The translations under genes were made by a program, and so were the position numbers. From Alternaria dauci (lineage: Eukaryota; Ascomycota; Dothideomycetes; Pleosporales; Pleosporaceae), in contig NC_091276.1 of the NCBI RefSeq assembly GCF_042100115.1, positions 2,170,001 to 2,234,000 on the forward strand: DNA of 64,000 nucleotides. The letters run 5' to 3'. The number at the start of each line of letters is the position of its first letter. Within the stretch, counting starts at the first letter, position 1. The notes beneath the pieces are model-generated. The model saw nothing but the letters and a program-made list of their open reading frames with translations. It ran no database searches and was not told the DNA's origin. Positions 22,572-34,618 of this stretch are shown piece after piece.

Positions 22572-23840
22572 ACCATGGCAACAGTCCCGACTTCTTACCG
22601 AAGCTTCATATGCAGCACGCTACCGAACAACTGGAACAGATTCAGCACGTCGTTTTAGCTACACAGCCAAGCCTCTTTCATCCTGATCAACCGCTCGCGA
22701 CTCCTATTACCCAGGCATGCGTGGGCGACATGTTCCTTACGTCGTGTATGCTAGCAGTAAGTCGGTACACTGACCTCTCGATGGAGCGACGAGGGAGTCT
22801 TAATCCTTTGTTTCCCATGGATAGGGCCCCTAGGAATGGGACCTGCTGCGTGAGCAATGCATGTTCCGGTCAATCGTGGCGCTGCATACTTACCCCGTCT
22901 TTCCAGGCCACCTGAGCTCGCTAGTGGTCAGTATGTCACTCTGTCTCCGCTCAACAAAGAAGGTGCAGAAATGGCGGTCATCTTGGGGTCGTGTGTTGAT
23001 TAGTGCGGAGGGGAAGGCCGGGGAAATCGACCGTGGCTTCTATGGCTTCTGTGGGCGCAACTCGATTTCAAGTAGTCGAATCTGGGGATTTGCTACATAG
23101 GGTAAGTCCGAGTGATGTCCTGTTCCCCCGAAGTCACATCGAACAAAGGCCGTAGACCCCTATTGCCTGGCGCTCGCGGATGGTTTTCCGTCGGGGAGAG
23201 CAAAAAGATCCCTTCGGGAAAGACGGCAAGCTAGTGACCAACATGGCCTAACCCGGTCTCGACCGGCATCACTGTGCATTTTCAGGTCCTTCCCTTTGCG
23301 CTTCTCCGCACGACAGTCTCTAACGGATCCGCCTGAAGCGACAAACTTGACACATTTTCCATCAGCGGGTTCGCGGGTCCACTTCCCATCCGGCGAAGAT
23401 TCTACCGCCAGCATAAGAACGCTCGTGCTCCCCGAGTTTCCCTAAAGAGAGCCACGAGTCAATTTTTGACACCTCTAGTCCATGCATGTTTGAGCTCAGA
23501 CTACGAAAATTTCCCAGCGGATTGCGAATATCTGACACACGAATCAAATCTTTTACCGCTTCTTCTACTCAACGCCTCCCCATCATATGCGTCAAGTATA
23601 TATGTAGACCAACCGGCCTAGCGACAAAAATCTTTCCTGAGCAACAAACTTCCACAGCGACATCTTTTCCTTGATCATTGACACGCATCATTCCATAGCG
23701 ACACCTCCTGAGCGACTTCCTTGCCCAGCGACCCTACATCCACAGCAACATTCCACAGCGATACAAACTCCTTGCAACAATCCCAAAAACCTTTTGCCGG
23801 AATAATCCACACCCCCAAAACGTCAACAACGATCGCCATC
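22572..23840. other. Intergenic, with repeated AGCRAY motifs near its 3' end
   Basis: No supported gene in 1.27 kb. The last 220 bases hold a cluster of AGCGAC-like hexamers, listed separately. Frames earlier in the stretch show no domain. Confidence 0.45.
23620..23762 (+). repeat. Eight AGCRAY hexamers in the leader of an F-box-like gene
   Basis: AGCGAC, AGCAAC or AGCGAT occurs at 23620, 23640, 23656, 23697, 23711, 23727, 23744 and 23757, all on the plus strand and often preceded by CC or CCA. That is eight in 143 bp, far above chance for a hexamer. They lie 80-220 bases before the start codon at 23841, in the promoter or 5' untranslated leader. Confidence 0.5.
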
Positions 23841-25175
23841 ATGTCTTCCACCCAAGCAACGCAGCCATTCCGTTTTCTGGATCTACCCGGAGAGATGCGC
23901 AACAACATCTACGACCTTCTACTATGCTCCTGGGAAGATGAAGTGGAGCATGACCCAAGCCTGAGCAGCAAGCTGAGCCGACGCAGCCCAAGCAACCCTT
24001 CATCGTCCCTTCTTCGCGCGAACAAGCAAATTTACGCAGAAGCGTCAGACTACATGATCAAGCGGAACCAATTCGTCCGCATCACCTGCCGAGGTCTGGA
24101 CTCCCGGAACCTGTTTCTCGGCGAAGGAATTCCGGTAATCACAACCGACGCGCGCAAAGTTAGCCTTTTCGATGGTCACGTCATGCACATTACGCTTTCC
24201 AAGCCAGCTTTTGCGCCATCTCCGTTTCAGTTCTCTGAATTCGAGATCATGATGCTTCGATCCGACTTGCCCAAGTTGTGCGAGCAATTAGACATTGAGA
24301 GCGTAATGGCGGATGCGAACTCGACCACAAGCGAGCACGCGTCCATCAACGCCTCGATCAGACTGAACTACGCGCACACTCGATTTTTTACACCAAAGAT
24401 CCAGGAGCGCCTGTTAGAGCCTATTGCGACGTTTCTTCGCGGCGTACCCGACATCAAGATCTCGGGATTCGTCGATGCAGCCCTTGCGGAAAGCGTGAGG
24501 AACCAGGTCGCACAGCCCCGCTGGACAGAGCCCAACGCGACAATCGAGGAGATCGGCACCGGTGTAGACGTCGGCAAGCGCCAGTGGCAGCAAAACAACT
24601 TTTACTCTGCTTCTGAATCCTGGGCGTATGCAATGCGCACTCTTGAGCGCATGCGTCATAGCTCCTCCTGGATCGGTCTGCAGAAAGCTGGTGGGGAGGA
24701 CTTTGTGAACAAGACCACGGATCTCTACTTCACCCTGAACCTTTTCCACGCCCAGTTCCTGCAAGTGGACATGGCCAACGATCAGTCCCAAGGTCCTCTG
24801 GTGCAGCGAAACGGTCGGGTCGCGATACAGCATCTACGCAAGTGCGAGACTGCGGCTGCACGTTTTGCGCAGCACGCCGGCGCTACATGGACGCCGAGCA
24901 ACCAGCAGTCGGCTAAGATGCTGTTCCGTCACGCCCGGTGTTTGAGGCTGATGCGCGACACCGCAAACAGCGTCAGAGCCGTCACCCTGATTGAAGAAGC
25001 TGCTGCGCTTGCACCTACAGACATTGCGATCCGAGATGAGAAGGATGCGGTGTTGGCGTGGGAGGCTGAGCTAGAGGAAGCGCGCCGCTTGCTAGAAGAG
25101 CAAAGCCAGACATTGCGCGTGCAGAGGTCGATCTGGTCATCGATTTGGGATGCAGTTGCCGAGTTGGCATCTTGA
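23841..25175 (+). CDS. F-box-like (2EXR-type) protein
   Basis: A single-exon 444-residue protein. The ATG at 23841 is the first in the open frame and directly precedes the domain. Residues 10-28 carry the motif (FRFLDLPGEMRNNIYDLLL), followed by SSLLRANKQIYAEAS, the usual second part of this fungal family. The middle part is helical. Residues about 255-400 look like TPR-type helices (for example SASESWAYAMRTLERM and the later HARCLRLMRDTANSVRAV). The end is a charged coiled-coil-like helix. No transit or signal peptide. The family is large in Dothideomycetes and function is mostly unknown; protein interaction is the safest inference. Confidence 0.78.
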   Translation: MSSTQATQPFRFLDLPGEMRNNIYDLLLCSWEDEVEHDPSLSSKLSRRSPSNPSSSLLRANKQIYAEASDYMIKRNQFVRITCRGLDSRNLFLGEGIPVITTDARKVSLFDGHVMHITLSKPAFAPSPFQFSEFEIMMLRSDLPKLCEQLDIESVMADANSTTSEHASINASIRLNYAHTRFFTPKIQERLLEPIATFLRGVPDIKISGFVDAALAESVRNQVAQPRWTEPNATIEEIGTGVDVGKRQWQQNNFYSASESWAYAMRTLERMRHSSSWIGLQKAGGEDFVNKTTDLYFTLNLFHAQFLQVDMANDQSQGPLVQRNGRVAIQHLRKCETAAARFAQHAGATWTPSNQQSAKMLFRHARCLRLMRDTANSVRAVTLIEEAAALAPTDIAIRDEKDAVLAWEAELEEARRLLEEQSQTLRVQRSIWSSIWDAVAELAS

Positions 25176-27647
25176 ACAAAAGTACTGTAGCATAGCGATT
25201 TTTCTAGTTTTGATACCCAGTATTTATTTTACCACTTGCTGAGCGATACGTCGCCAGCTGTAATCACTACCATCAAGATCTCTCAATATACGTGTGTTTG
25301 ATCGTCACGGATAACTGGGGAGCCTACGCTGGATGCTGCATAAGTGCGTGTGGCAACCGGGATAGGGACGGACCGCTGCCGCTCCAGTAACACTTTCAAC
25401 GGATGGGGTATGCATCGGCATTACATGTTAAAAGCCGAGCGGCTGATGATCAGTCGTAGAGGTATGAGTAGTTTCTCAGTATTCGGTTCCTCTTCCCTTT
25501 CGCTTCACACCCACTTTTCATATTCTCAAAATCCAAAACGTCGATAGAACCAACTTATGTGGCACGGAAGATCTCGAAACGAACGTTCAAATTCCACATG
25601 TTGGACATGGCCTTTTCTTCGCTTACAAAAATGTCCCGGAATGCACTCATCGCTGCCTCATGATCGGACTTTGGGTCTTCTGTCTTTTCGAAAATGGCCC
25701 CTAAAGAATCTTATGTTCCAATAAAACGAAAACAGATGTCACTTATGCGGCACTTGTCCTACCCTCCATCCATACACAACTAGAGCATTCAGATTTCCAA
25801 AAACTGTTCAATCTTGACGTATGAGATCCATTCTTCAAAAATTCCACCATTCACCACATGCTTCTGTCCAAATGAAGGATACTTCCAGCACATGGCGGAG
25901 GTCTCGCTCCTGTATCCTAAAGAACATCGTTCTTGAGGCATGGTCTGGATCTGAGCACGATATGAACCCGTCTTACCTGTTCGTCTTCCTTTGGCTAAGA
26001 CTTCCACATGAATTCGCAAAATTCCCGGCCAGAGTGTGCATGTTGCGACTTTTCCTGGCCTGAGTATTTGAGAACATGGTGGAAACTACGAAATGTCCGG
26101 GGGACAAGTATGAATACGATCAATATACCAAACTTGATTTGTTTATCGAGTTCAATATCGCGTATGCCTTAGATATATACTCGCAGCACATCACATCCGG
26201 GTGCCCACAAGCCTTTTGAAGGCAATCTCACACATCTCAGTCCGTACATGATACCTAACCAACAACGAAAACCTTTGAGACTCTTGCGCGACGAACCATC
26301 GCCCTGCTGTTCGCGCGACCAAACCGAACAAATATAAGCTTCTCATATTCATTATCTTGTTCTTTTGCATTCTATCGTTACGACTTTCCAAAAACCAAAA
26401 CCAAAACAACACGCTTGCCATCCATGCTGTGGTGGGAGTATCAAAAGCCACATCATCGCGGTTCATGATTGGACTTTCTTTCGGACCAGTGGAGATATAT
26501 CAGCCTGTAAGAATGTCCGAAAAGAGATAGGCTCTTGCCTTCTCGGATCATCGTCTTTGAAGCATCTATCCCTGTTGTATCCAGGCAGGGAGAGATGTCC
26601 AGGCTTGGGCTTCGACATCTGCATTAGCCCTACGCTCCATGTTCTCCATATTAGAGATTTCGAGCGATGAATCATTCTCCCGTATAGCGGTGATTGAGAA
26701 ACGTGTACCAAAATTCTCCGCAGACAAAATGATGACGGTGGCCGTCAAGATGATCAAGCTGCCCACTGAGCCTTGAGAGAGTGCGTTTTGCTCTTCTTCC
26801 CCTCGATGCTCTTGTCGTCTTTGTAACTGCGAACTTCTTGATTCACACCTTTACTGAAAAGAATCTTTGATTGAGTCAATGCCCACATTTAAAACTATCC
26901 CTCAAAGAAGCCCATGGTTCAGGACGATTTTCTCATCACTGCTCCAAGAACGTGATAAAGTTTTTGACGGCTTGCCTGATTATCATGACGTCTGTGAAGC
27001 ACCTCCCCTCACTCACAACAACTATGCGAGCAGTTGGGGGTAGCACGTGCAATGTAAGGGCGGTGAAGGAAAAGGCGGCTCATATGGAGTAGTAGATCCA
27101 TTGGGCCAACGGTGGTTTCGCGGATCTGCTGTTCCACTCCACCATTTACGGCAGGGCAACAGCAGCTATTACTAGATTTTAGTATACTGAGCCTCTGATT
27201 GAAGACAAGAACTTGGAGATCCAACCAGTAGACAATATTCCTTCTCCAGGCAAGTCCACGCGTCACTCTTCGGACGATTACTCTTGTAACCGTCAGCCGA
27301 GTGCTTCCAAGAGTCGCAGAATCTTCTCTTGCAAGGGTTCCATTACGGCCAAGAACCTTTCCATCTAGGAGCCAGAAGAAGTATCCCCATGATACTGCTC
27401 TAGAAAAGATTGGGTCAGAACCTCATTTCTGTGTGCGTCGCATTTACAATTTGTCTGTCCTCACGAAGTTTGCGTCGTGGTTCACATATGTCAATGACGA
27501 AATCTCCTAGTCAACATGTTGAACCCATCTGAGCACGACTGCGCAGCGTGAATGAGTCCGTCCAGTGAACGTTGGCCATCTTGTACCTGTCCCAGTCGCC
27601 AATTTCGCCATCTCACTACATGGTGCAGGCTCTCGGTACAGCGGAAA
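25176..27647. other. 2.5 kb gene-free stretch
   Basis: Both strands show only short frames with no domain and no splice-supported joins. No transposase, reverse transcriptase or tandem repeat was recognised. The stretch is moderately AT-rich in places (25,500-26,500) but not extremely so. Confidence 0.4.
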
Positions 27648-28228
27648 TCAATAACCCTCTCTTACGTGGTCCGGAAGGGCTGAGCTCTCTTGGACATTCT
27701 CGTCCACAGAAATAAGCCGGAGGCTGCTCCGCAGACTGCCTTGGCAATCTTCCCTCATAACATTCTGCGCACCCAGCGTCTTTTGCTTCTTAGGGCCAAT
27801 GCTATGAGATATGCCATGAGCTTGGGGAGTCTCGTGTATGTGGGGGAAGACTGGTGATGGCGTGCTTATATGCTGTGCGTTGTCCTCGTCGTCTGACCGC
27901 TCGTATTTCCACTTCTTTATCAATGCTGTATCATGTTCATTCCGCCAACAGCCGTACAAGTTGTCCTATTCATCAACCCAAGACCTCAGTAAAGTGGCCC
28001 CGAAGCTTTTTGTGATGGGTGGTGATGGCATGGCCAATGTTTCGAGGTAGCAGAATCGGCTACTTGCAAGATGACAGAAATCGTTATTAAGACTACTAGT
28101 ATGGACCACACAGTCTGGGATACGCTGTCGAGAGATGCAAAAGAAAAGGAAGATTGTGAGGAAGAAGAAGGGTTGGTGCGTTTCGGCGATGGGGACCACC
28201 TGTTCCTACACGGCACGGATAACGTCAT
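27648..28228 (-). CDS. Candidate small single-pass membrane protein
   Basis: Two exons on the minus strand, 28064-28228 and 27648-27965, join in phase 0 across a 98 bp intron (donor GTAGCC, acceptor AATAG) to give 160 residues. The first 36 residues are Ser/Pro-rich, then comes a clear membrane helix (WSILVVLITISVILQ, residues about 41-55), then DNLYGCWR and a charged, hydrophilic tail. An antisense frame (28071-28286, plus) is also open, so the strand choice is not certain; the membrane helix plus a correct splice favours minus. I recognise no family. Confidence 0.4.
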
Positions 28229-28755
28229 AATCTTCCCTCCTTACCACGAACCTTGTGTCGTGTATCGACTACGCCGCATTCTTTAACCCTTTCGGCGCAT
28301 CGACCTATTCTTTCATCGATTCAACTGATAGCTTGTCATCGCTGTGGTTCAACGAGGAATTTCTTTTCCACATCGAAAGATCTGTTGCGCGAAGCATGTC
28401 GGACGAACGGCACAGTGGATACCGCGGCTAATACGTGGCTGCTAGCCTCATCACAATTCCCGAGGTTCGGAAAGCTAGGAAAATCACAACGGCAACGAGG
28501 CTTCAGGAACACGTTCGGCATAGTTTACGCAGCCAGGTTGTCCATGTAAATAGGTATGTACAATTCAAAGGTCTACATTCGTATAATGCATGGTCGTTGT
28601 CCTTCTATGAATCCCACATTACTGATCATTAATTTAGAGACGACCGGACAAACTACCCACTATCTTGGGAGTAAGTTTTTATAAGAACGACTGGTATATC
28701 ATCAAATTCGCAAGCGCATGTCGAAAATACAACTACACGATGCCACCACCGATAC
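28229..28755. other. Intergenic stretch
   Basis: Holds the 3' end of the MFS transporter transcript and the upstream region of the small membrane-protein candidate. Nothing else is supported. Confidence 0.4.
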
Positions 28756-30439
28756 TTAGGTGGTGTAGTAGAAGTCGGGACGCTCATCACCCAGGTCGTC
28801 GATCTCATCCTCGGTCTTGCCCTGCACCCAGTGGTCGCGCTTACCCGCCTTCCTGAGCTTGTTCTCGCGCTTGAGCATGACGTGCATGAAGAGAGTTCCA
28901 CCGAACAGGAACAAGAACATGTAGGCAAGGACGATGCTGTGGCCAGTGCGGTAGTGTGGGGCCTCCCACTTGTTGTAGATGTTGGAGGACACGACACCGT
29001 TCATGTTACCCCAGCCGACGACGACACCGACCATGACACCACGCTTGAGCGAACCCTCGACGTTGTTGGAGGCCCATGTGAGCGTGTTGGATACCGTGGG
29101 GTAGATACCCATGGCACCGAGGAAAGTGGCAGCATACTGAACGTGCGGGTTTGTCGTGGCAAGCAACATGGCGAAACCGACGCATCCGATCAACGAAACA
29201 GCCATGTTGCAGATACCGCGCAACTTCGTCCGATCGGCGATCCAACCGATAGCAACCGTCAAAGCGGCAGCGCAGGCGTAAGGCGGGACAGACAAAAGCT
29301 GGGCCTTTGTGCCTCTGTGGCCCATGGCGAGGAGAATGGTCGGGAGGAAGAGCGAGAAAACGTACAATGGGCAAAGGCAGCCCATGTAGATGACGGCATA
29401 TCCCCAGGTCTTCCAGTCGCGAAGAGCGGCAAATACATGTCGACGGTCGATGCTTCCGACCTTGGCGCGGGCTTGTCCATCAAGCTTGAGTCGGCGCACA
29501 GCGCGCAGCTTCTCGTCGGCGTCAAGGAATCGGGCCGTGTCCGGGAAGTCGAAAACCATCCACCAACAGAAGATACCGACAAAGACTGTCATCAGACCCT
29601 CGATGATGACTGTTCAGGTTAGCGTAGGTCACACCGTTGTGATGTGGGGACATACAGATCCATCGCCAGCCTTCGTAACCACCTATTCCGTCCATCCCAG
29701 TGATGGCGGCGGCCAACAAACCACCGAAAGAACCAGCGAGGGCTGCGGCGGAGAAAAAGAGGGCGGCACGGAAACCTAGTTCCTGACGCTTGTACCAGCA
29801 GCTGTCCCATTGTTAGCATGATGTGCGGATCGGCGAACGGATTACTCACGAAAGGTAGTAGTTGACACCAGGAAACAGACCTGCCTCGGCGATTCCAAGG
29901 AAGAACCGACAGGCCAACAGACCAGCCTTGTTGTGGACGACACCCATGAGTGTCATGATGATACCCCACGCGAGGATAATGGCGGTGAAGAAGACACGGG
30001 GAGACCATTTCTTGATGGCGATGTTGGTGAGTGGCTCGAATCCGGCGTAGGAGATGAAGAAGATGGTCAGCGCGACGTTGTAGTCTCGGCCGCCCATCTT
30101 GAGAGCGGGCTCCATGTTTGCAACACGTGCGTTTCCGATGTTGGTGCGGTCCAGGAAGGAAAGCAGGTACAAGAGCGACAGCCACGGAATCAGCCACTTG
30201 TCCATCTTCCAGACGAGCGCTTTATCCTGGATGGCATTAGTACGTGGCCAGAAGAGTCAACAACACAGAGAGTGGCATACCAGTTTGGCGCGCTCCTCGT
30301 CGCTTTTGCCCGCATCTGGGTCGGGATACTCTTCGAGATCGCTAGGACCACTGATCTGGGAGCTGCTGACATCGTTGGCGTAGATGGCTTGACCCTTCTC
30401 GACAGCGTCGAGGCTGGTCTTTTGTTGTATGGCTGCCAT
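28756..30439 (-). CDS. MFS transporter, Dal5-type anion:cation symporter family
   Basis: Four exons on the minus strand, 30281-30439, 29850-30226, 29656-29801 and 28756-29609, give 511 residues with all joins in frame. The protein has about 12 membrane helices with hydrophilic ends. DRTNIGNARV after the first helix and GWRWIFIIEG at the exon 3/4 join (codon split by the intron) are hallmarks of the Dal5/allantoate-permease-like family. These proteins import organic anions such as allantoate, nicotinate, pantothenate or other carboxylates with protons. The substrate cannot be read from the sequence. The acidic N-terminal 53 residues, encoded by exon 1, are cytoplasmic. The upstream region to 32364 is long and gene-free. 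Confidence 0.9.
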
Positions 30440-32364
30440 GGTGTTTGGTGCCTGGGGTGGACTGGAGTGCAAGAGTCTGAGGGGACACACTCAAGAGGGG
30501 CAGCCAAGTGTCTCTATATGTAGTCGGGCTTGCAAAGGCCGTGGGTGTGTTGCCCGAAGCGCGACGGACCCTGCTGGGGTTGACAAGACTAGGTTGCTAG
30601 CGCGACCCGGGACCCCATGGGGCGGTTGGATGGGACGAGGTTGTGGATCTGACTTGGCCCGTCAATTGCTGCGTCCGAGCGTGTCGGTGGGAAGGGCGCC
30701 GAAGGAGGAATGATGCGATGGCTCTACGGCACCTTGACTTGGCGCTAGCGGCTGCGGTACCACGATGCCCTTTGCCTTTGTCAAATCTGTCACCAACCAA
30801 CCGACTGGCTGCCGAAACCCACGACAGTTTGTGTCTTACCGATCATTTTGGACGTACATCTCAGCGGTTCCAGACAAAGCGCGCATCCTTAAATTGGGTT
30901 TCAGCCTCCCAACTCCCATCCCTATGCCAGGACTGCGGACGGATAGCGCTGCGGCCCATACGAAAGCAATTATTCCACCATGTCGGTGTTTAGGCAGAGC
31001 CCCTCGTCGCTCCGGGCCAAGCACATGGATTAGGAACTTGCTGCGTTCCAGAACGACCGGGACTTGCGTTAGATGGAAGAGCTGGGCACCGGCGACGCGA
31101 CCATTCGAAGCCAGCCAAAGGCGCCACCCAAGACCTTGGCACAACGCCTTCCAGCATGGAGCCGCGGATAAGGACGCAGCGGCAGGGTGTTGCTTTTCAG
31201 CCGGCTGAACGAAGCTTTGGATAGTGCATCATTCCGCTATTCTGGGCTGCGCTGTGCGACAGAGAGGCCAAAATTGGACGATTTTTGACGTTGTGGTGTT
31301 GAACTTGCAACAGCGGAGTGCACGTCAAACAGCGGACTTTTCCCCGCCATTCTGGGGAATTGTGGAGTAGCTTGGCCGGGCTAGAGTCAGCCGGGCTTGA
31401 TTAGAGTGCCCCACTGTCCAAGTGGTCGACTTTGCCTGGTGTGCTCTGCGAGAGTCCCGCTGTCCGCTACTGGGGTAGAGCTGACGAGAGCCCAGATTGG
31501 TGCGTCGGATAAATGGAGCACTGGCCGCGTGCAATTCGCCAGCACCGTCCATCGGCCACGGCGTCAGCGGAACAATGGAAGCTGCTTAGTCCTGGCTGCG
31601 TACAAGCATCATGGATAGCAACAGCATTGGTCTCTGGTAACTTTGGACGTCCGCTGTACCCGGGCCACGGTTTGCAAGCGACACTAGGCACGGCATTTGC
31701 AGCACCATTTGCGTTACTCGCACGTGGCCCCGCAGCGCTATCGCTGGCGGTTTGTAATCGTTGCGCTGCCCCAAAGGCCAGCGTACAAATCCAAACACCA
31801 CCATGGCGCACACACGATGTCATGCCTAGAAACGCCAACGAGCGCACCAAGCTGATCGCCCATGTGCTCGTCGCGTGGCCATCAGACCGAGTCAAGGCAG
31901 ATCAGCAAACGTTGAACTTCGCCCCTCGCCTGCTCCCACCCTCTCAACGCTCTGCATGTCTGTCCCCAATTACGTGCTGCGCGGTCATCTAGCTGCGTTG
32001 CTGCGGCGCACTCAGATGCATGTCCAATACTCCCGCTTATGACAGGCCCCCCCCCAGCTGTATTGCGACCTGTCGGCGTCGGGAACGTGCACTCGCCTTT
32101 TCGTAAACATGCTGGAAGAGAGATTGCCTGTCTCTGCGGCCAACCACGCCGCAATAAAACACGGTGTCAGTACTCAATACTGACATCTCAACAACGCATT
32201 TACTGGCAGATGCAAGGTCAGCCCCAACACACGTTGATTGCTTTTTTCACTTCGCAAGACCATCCAGAATCAGGGTCGCTTTATCTCTTGGTATTCATTT
32301 ATCTGTCTTATCAAACACGGACGTCGGCTATGCGCGTCTAGCAAACTATCGTATGCAGCGTCGT
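30440..32364. other. 1.9 kb upstream region of the MFS transporter
   Basis: GC-rich in places, with a run of nine C at 32047-32055. AACAGCGGA occurs twice about 20 bp apart near 31308 and 31329. Frames on both strands (for example 31467-31895 minus, 31513-31992 plus) have no domain. I read this as promoter and spacer. Confidence 0.4.
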
Positions 32365-34618
32365 CTAAGCGCAGACATCCAGCCTGGCCACCGATGGGTC
32401 GTGGTCACTGACTTGCGCATCGAATTCCGGCCATGTGTTCAAGTGAAGGTGTTCAAACTCCGACCTGCTCTTTGCCAGAGACGGCGAAACGAACATGTGG
32501 TCCAACTCTTGGGCATTCATGTCGAAAAGGTACGTGTAGCGCTCGACCTTGTCAATTTTGGCTACCTCGTCCATGTCCTTCAGCCCGCTAATCTGGACGT
32601 ACTCTTCCAGGGGCTGCACGAAGGCGAATTCGTTGAAATCACCTGCACTCACGACGCGGGCGTTCTTGTCCTTCGAAAGGATATCCTGTGTTCTATTGTC
32701 AGCCTTGCTCGTGTCTTTTTCTTCAATTTCCATGCTCAGGGGCACAAAAGGGCATTCCTTTCGTGCGAAAATGGCGTTCTTGGTATCGCCGCAGGAACCA
32801 AGGTACGCGAAACTTGCTGCAGCCACCCTTCTCCGCGCCGCCCTGCCGCATAGAGCCGCAGCCGACATCTGAACGTACCTTGACAAAGTTTGCGGTGAGA
32901 CGCGACTGTTCGAGACGGACGTCTATGGGCGTGTTGTTAGCGACTGTCGCACGAGCTCGTTCAGTTTGATGAACTTACCTACGCCACCGTTGACAGGTGG
33001 TCGAGCATCTCCGTGCAAGCTGCTGCTTCCTCCCTTGGAAGCAAAGTGGACATTGACGGTAAAGAATACGTCCGACTTCTTCGCGCCAGCCTTTCCGATC
33101 ACCTCCCATTGCGCGACCAACGGCTTTCGGCTCGCTGTCCACGCAGCATTGGCGGGCTCGACACGTCCAGGGTTATATTTGAGCGTCGGGCCAGCAAGAA
33201 CCTCGTTGGCATCGAGCGGACCACCTGGGTTGGGCTTGTAGAGGCGGATCAGGTTGGGCTTGTACAGGTAGGCGACACGAATGTTACCACCTGGCTGGCC
33301 ACCATCCTGATCGTCAACAGGCACAATGTCTATGAATGTGTAGTTGGGGCCACCTGCAGCTGAGATGGCAGCAGTGAGAGTGGAAAGGGTAAGGTTCGAA
33401 GACACAACTGCGAGAGGTCAGCGTTAGATTCAGGCACGGATCAACAAGCCGACGGCATGTATCGTAACATGCGTGGGACGCGTGAAAGGTAGGACAACTC
33501 GTGTGCGGCCCGCTAGCAGATACAGCATCTGGAAAGCGAGGGAGAGGGTGTCAACCAAACTTTCTGAAACACTTACCTGCGTCATTTGTAGGACCATTGT
33601 CGTCTTGTACTTCCTGTACAAAGATGATATCTGGACTGTTCATGTAGTTGACGATATGGTTGGCCAGATCAGGATGGTGGTCAGATGTAGGTGCCAAGTT
33701 CTCCACGTTGTAGGCGCCAAAGGTGATGCCGTCGCACTTGCCATTTGATACGAGCTTTGTCGCCGAAGGAATGGTAGGCTGCTGGCTGCTGGTGACCTTG
33801 ATCGCGGTCGTCGGGAGGATTCGGTAGAAACCAAAAGCGTAGGTGACGATACCGGTGATCTCCTCAATGGTATCACCCATCTTGGCGTCAGTGGGGTTCC
33901 TGGTTCCGTCAAGCGGCGTACCGATGATGATTGTCTCTGGGTTGGCGTCCTTGTCGGTCATGGTCAGACCGCCGCGCTTGTTGCGACCCGTCACCTTCCA
34001 GTTTCCAGCAATCCATGTGTCGCCGAATTGGTTGGGCTTGGTAAGCACAGTAGGCGCCTGGACAGTAACCAATTCGCCAGACAAACTCTCCCAAAAGTCA
34101 AGACCGTACTTCTTGGGCTGCAGCTCCGGGTTCGCAACGCTGATCTGCGATACATTGTTGGGCACAGCGAAAACATCTCCGCCGTCCAAACTGCTGTACT
34201 GCTCTTTGGGTGGTTCGGGCGTATCTGTGCCAATGACCAGCGACTTTACAGCGGCTCCTGAGCTGAGCCGCCCCTGCAGTACCGGCGCCGAAAGCTCGGT
34301 CAGGTAGATGTAGTCTCTGTTCGAGCGGTACTCGAGTACCCTTCCTCCCACGACAATTGTATCGCCCACCGTCAAGTTTGCGCCAAATGTGCGACCGAAA
34401 ACGTACAGGGACTCGGATGTCCGGTCGTCGCTGTCAGGCGTTGTCGATCGCAACCAGAGGCCATCGGGCCCCTTTGCCGTGATAACACCGGTGACGTTCG
34501 AAACGGTCTGATCCTTATACGGCGAGAGGAACTTGTTGCCATTGATCTCTGCAATCGTAAGCGCAGTAGACACTGCCACAGACGCCGAGAGGGCGAGGAA
34601 CCGCGTTAGAGGCGCCAT
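32365..34618 (-). CDS. Secreted endonuclease/exonuclease/phosphatase-family nuclease
   Basis: Four exons on the minus strand, 33577-34618, 32979-33407, 32879-32922 and 32365-32685, give 611 residues. The ATG at 34618 is chosen over one 78 bp upstream because it places a clear signal peptide (MAPLTRFLALSASVAVSTAL) at the N-terminus. A beta-rich OB-like nucleic-acid-binding region follows. Then comes the EEP nuclease domain with ordered active-site signatures: GAYNVENL, DIIFVQEVQD (metal-binding Glu), AGDFNEF (Asp/Asn), LDHMFVS and the final SDHDPSV. The layout matches extracellular DNases of the ExeM type. Likely roles are degrading environmental DNA for phosphate or clearing extracellular DNA; that is inference. 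The 193 bp third intron is unusually long for this locus. Confidence 0.88.

Noticed and set aside
28831..29622. 263-codon open frame on the plus strand
   Set aside because: Antisense shadow of the MFS transporter exon 4, which has clear family motifs and spliced neighbours.
31467..31992. Overlapping frames of about 140-160 codons on opposite strands
   Set aside because: Mutually antisense in GC-rich spacer with no motif or leader.
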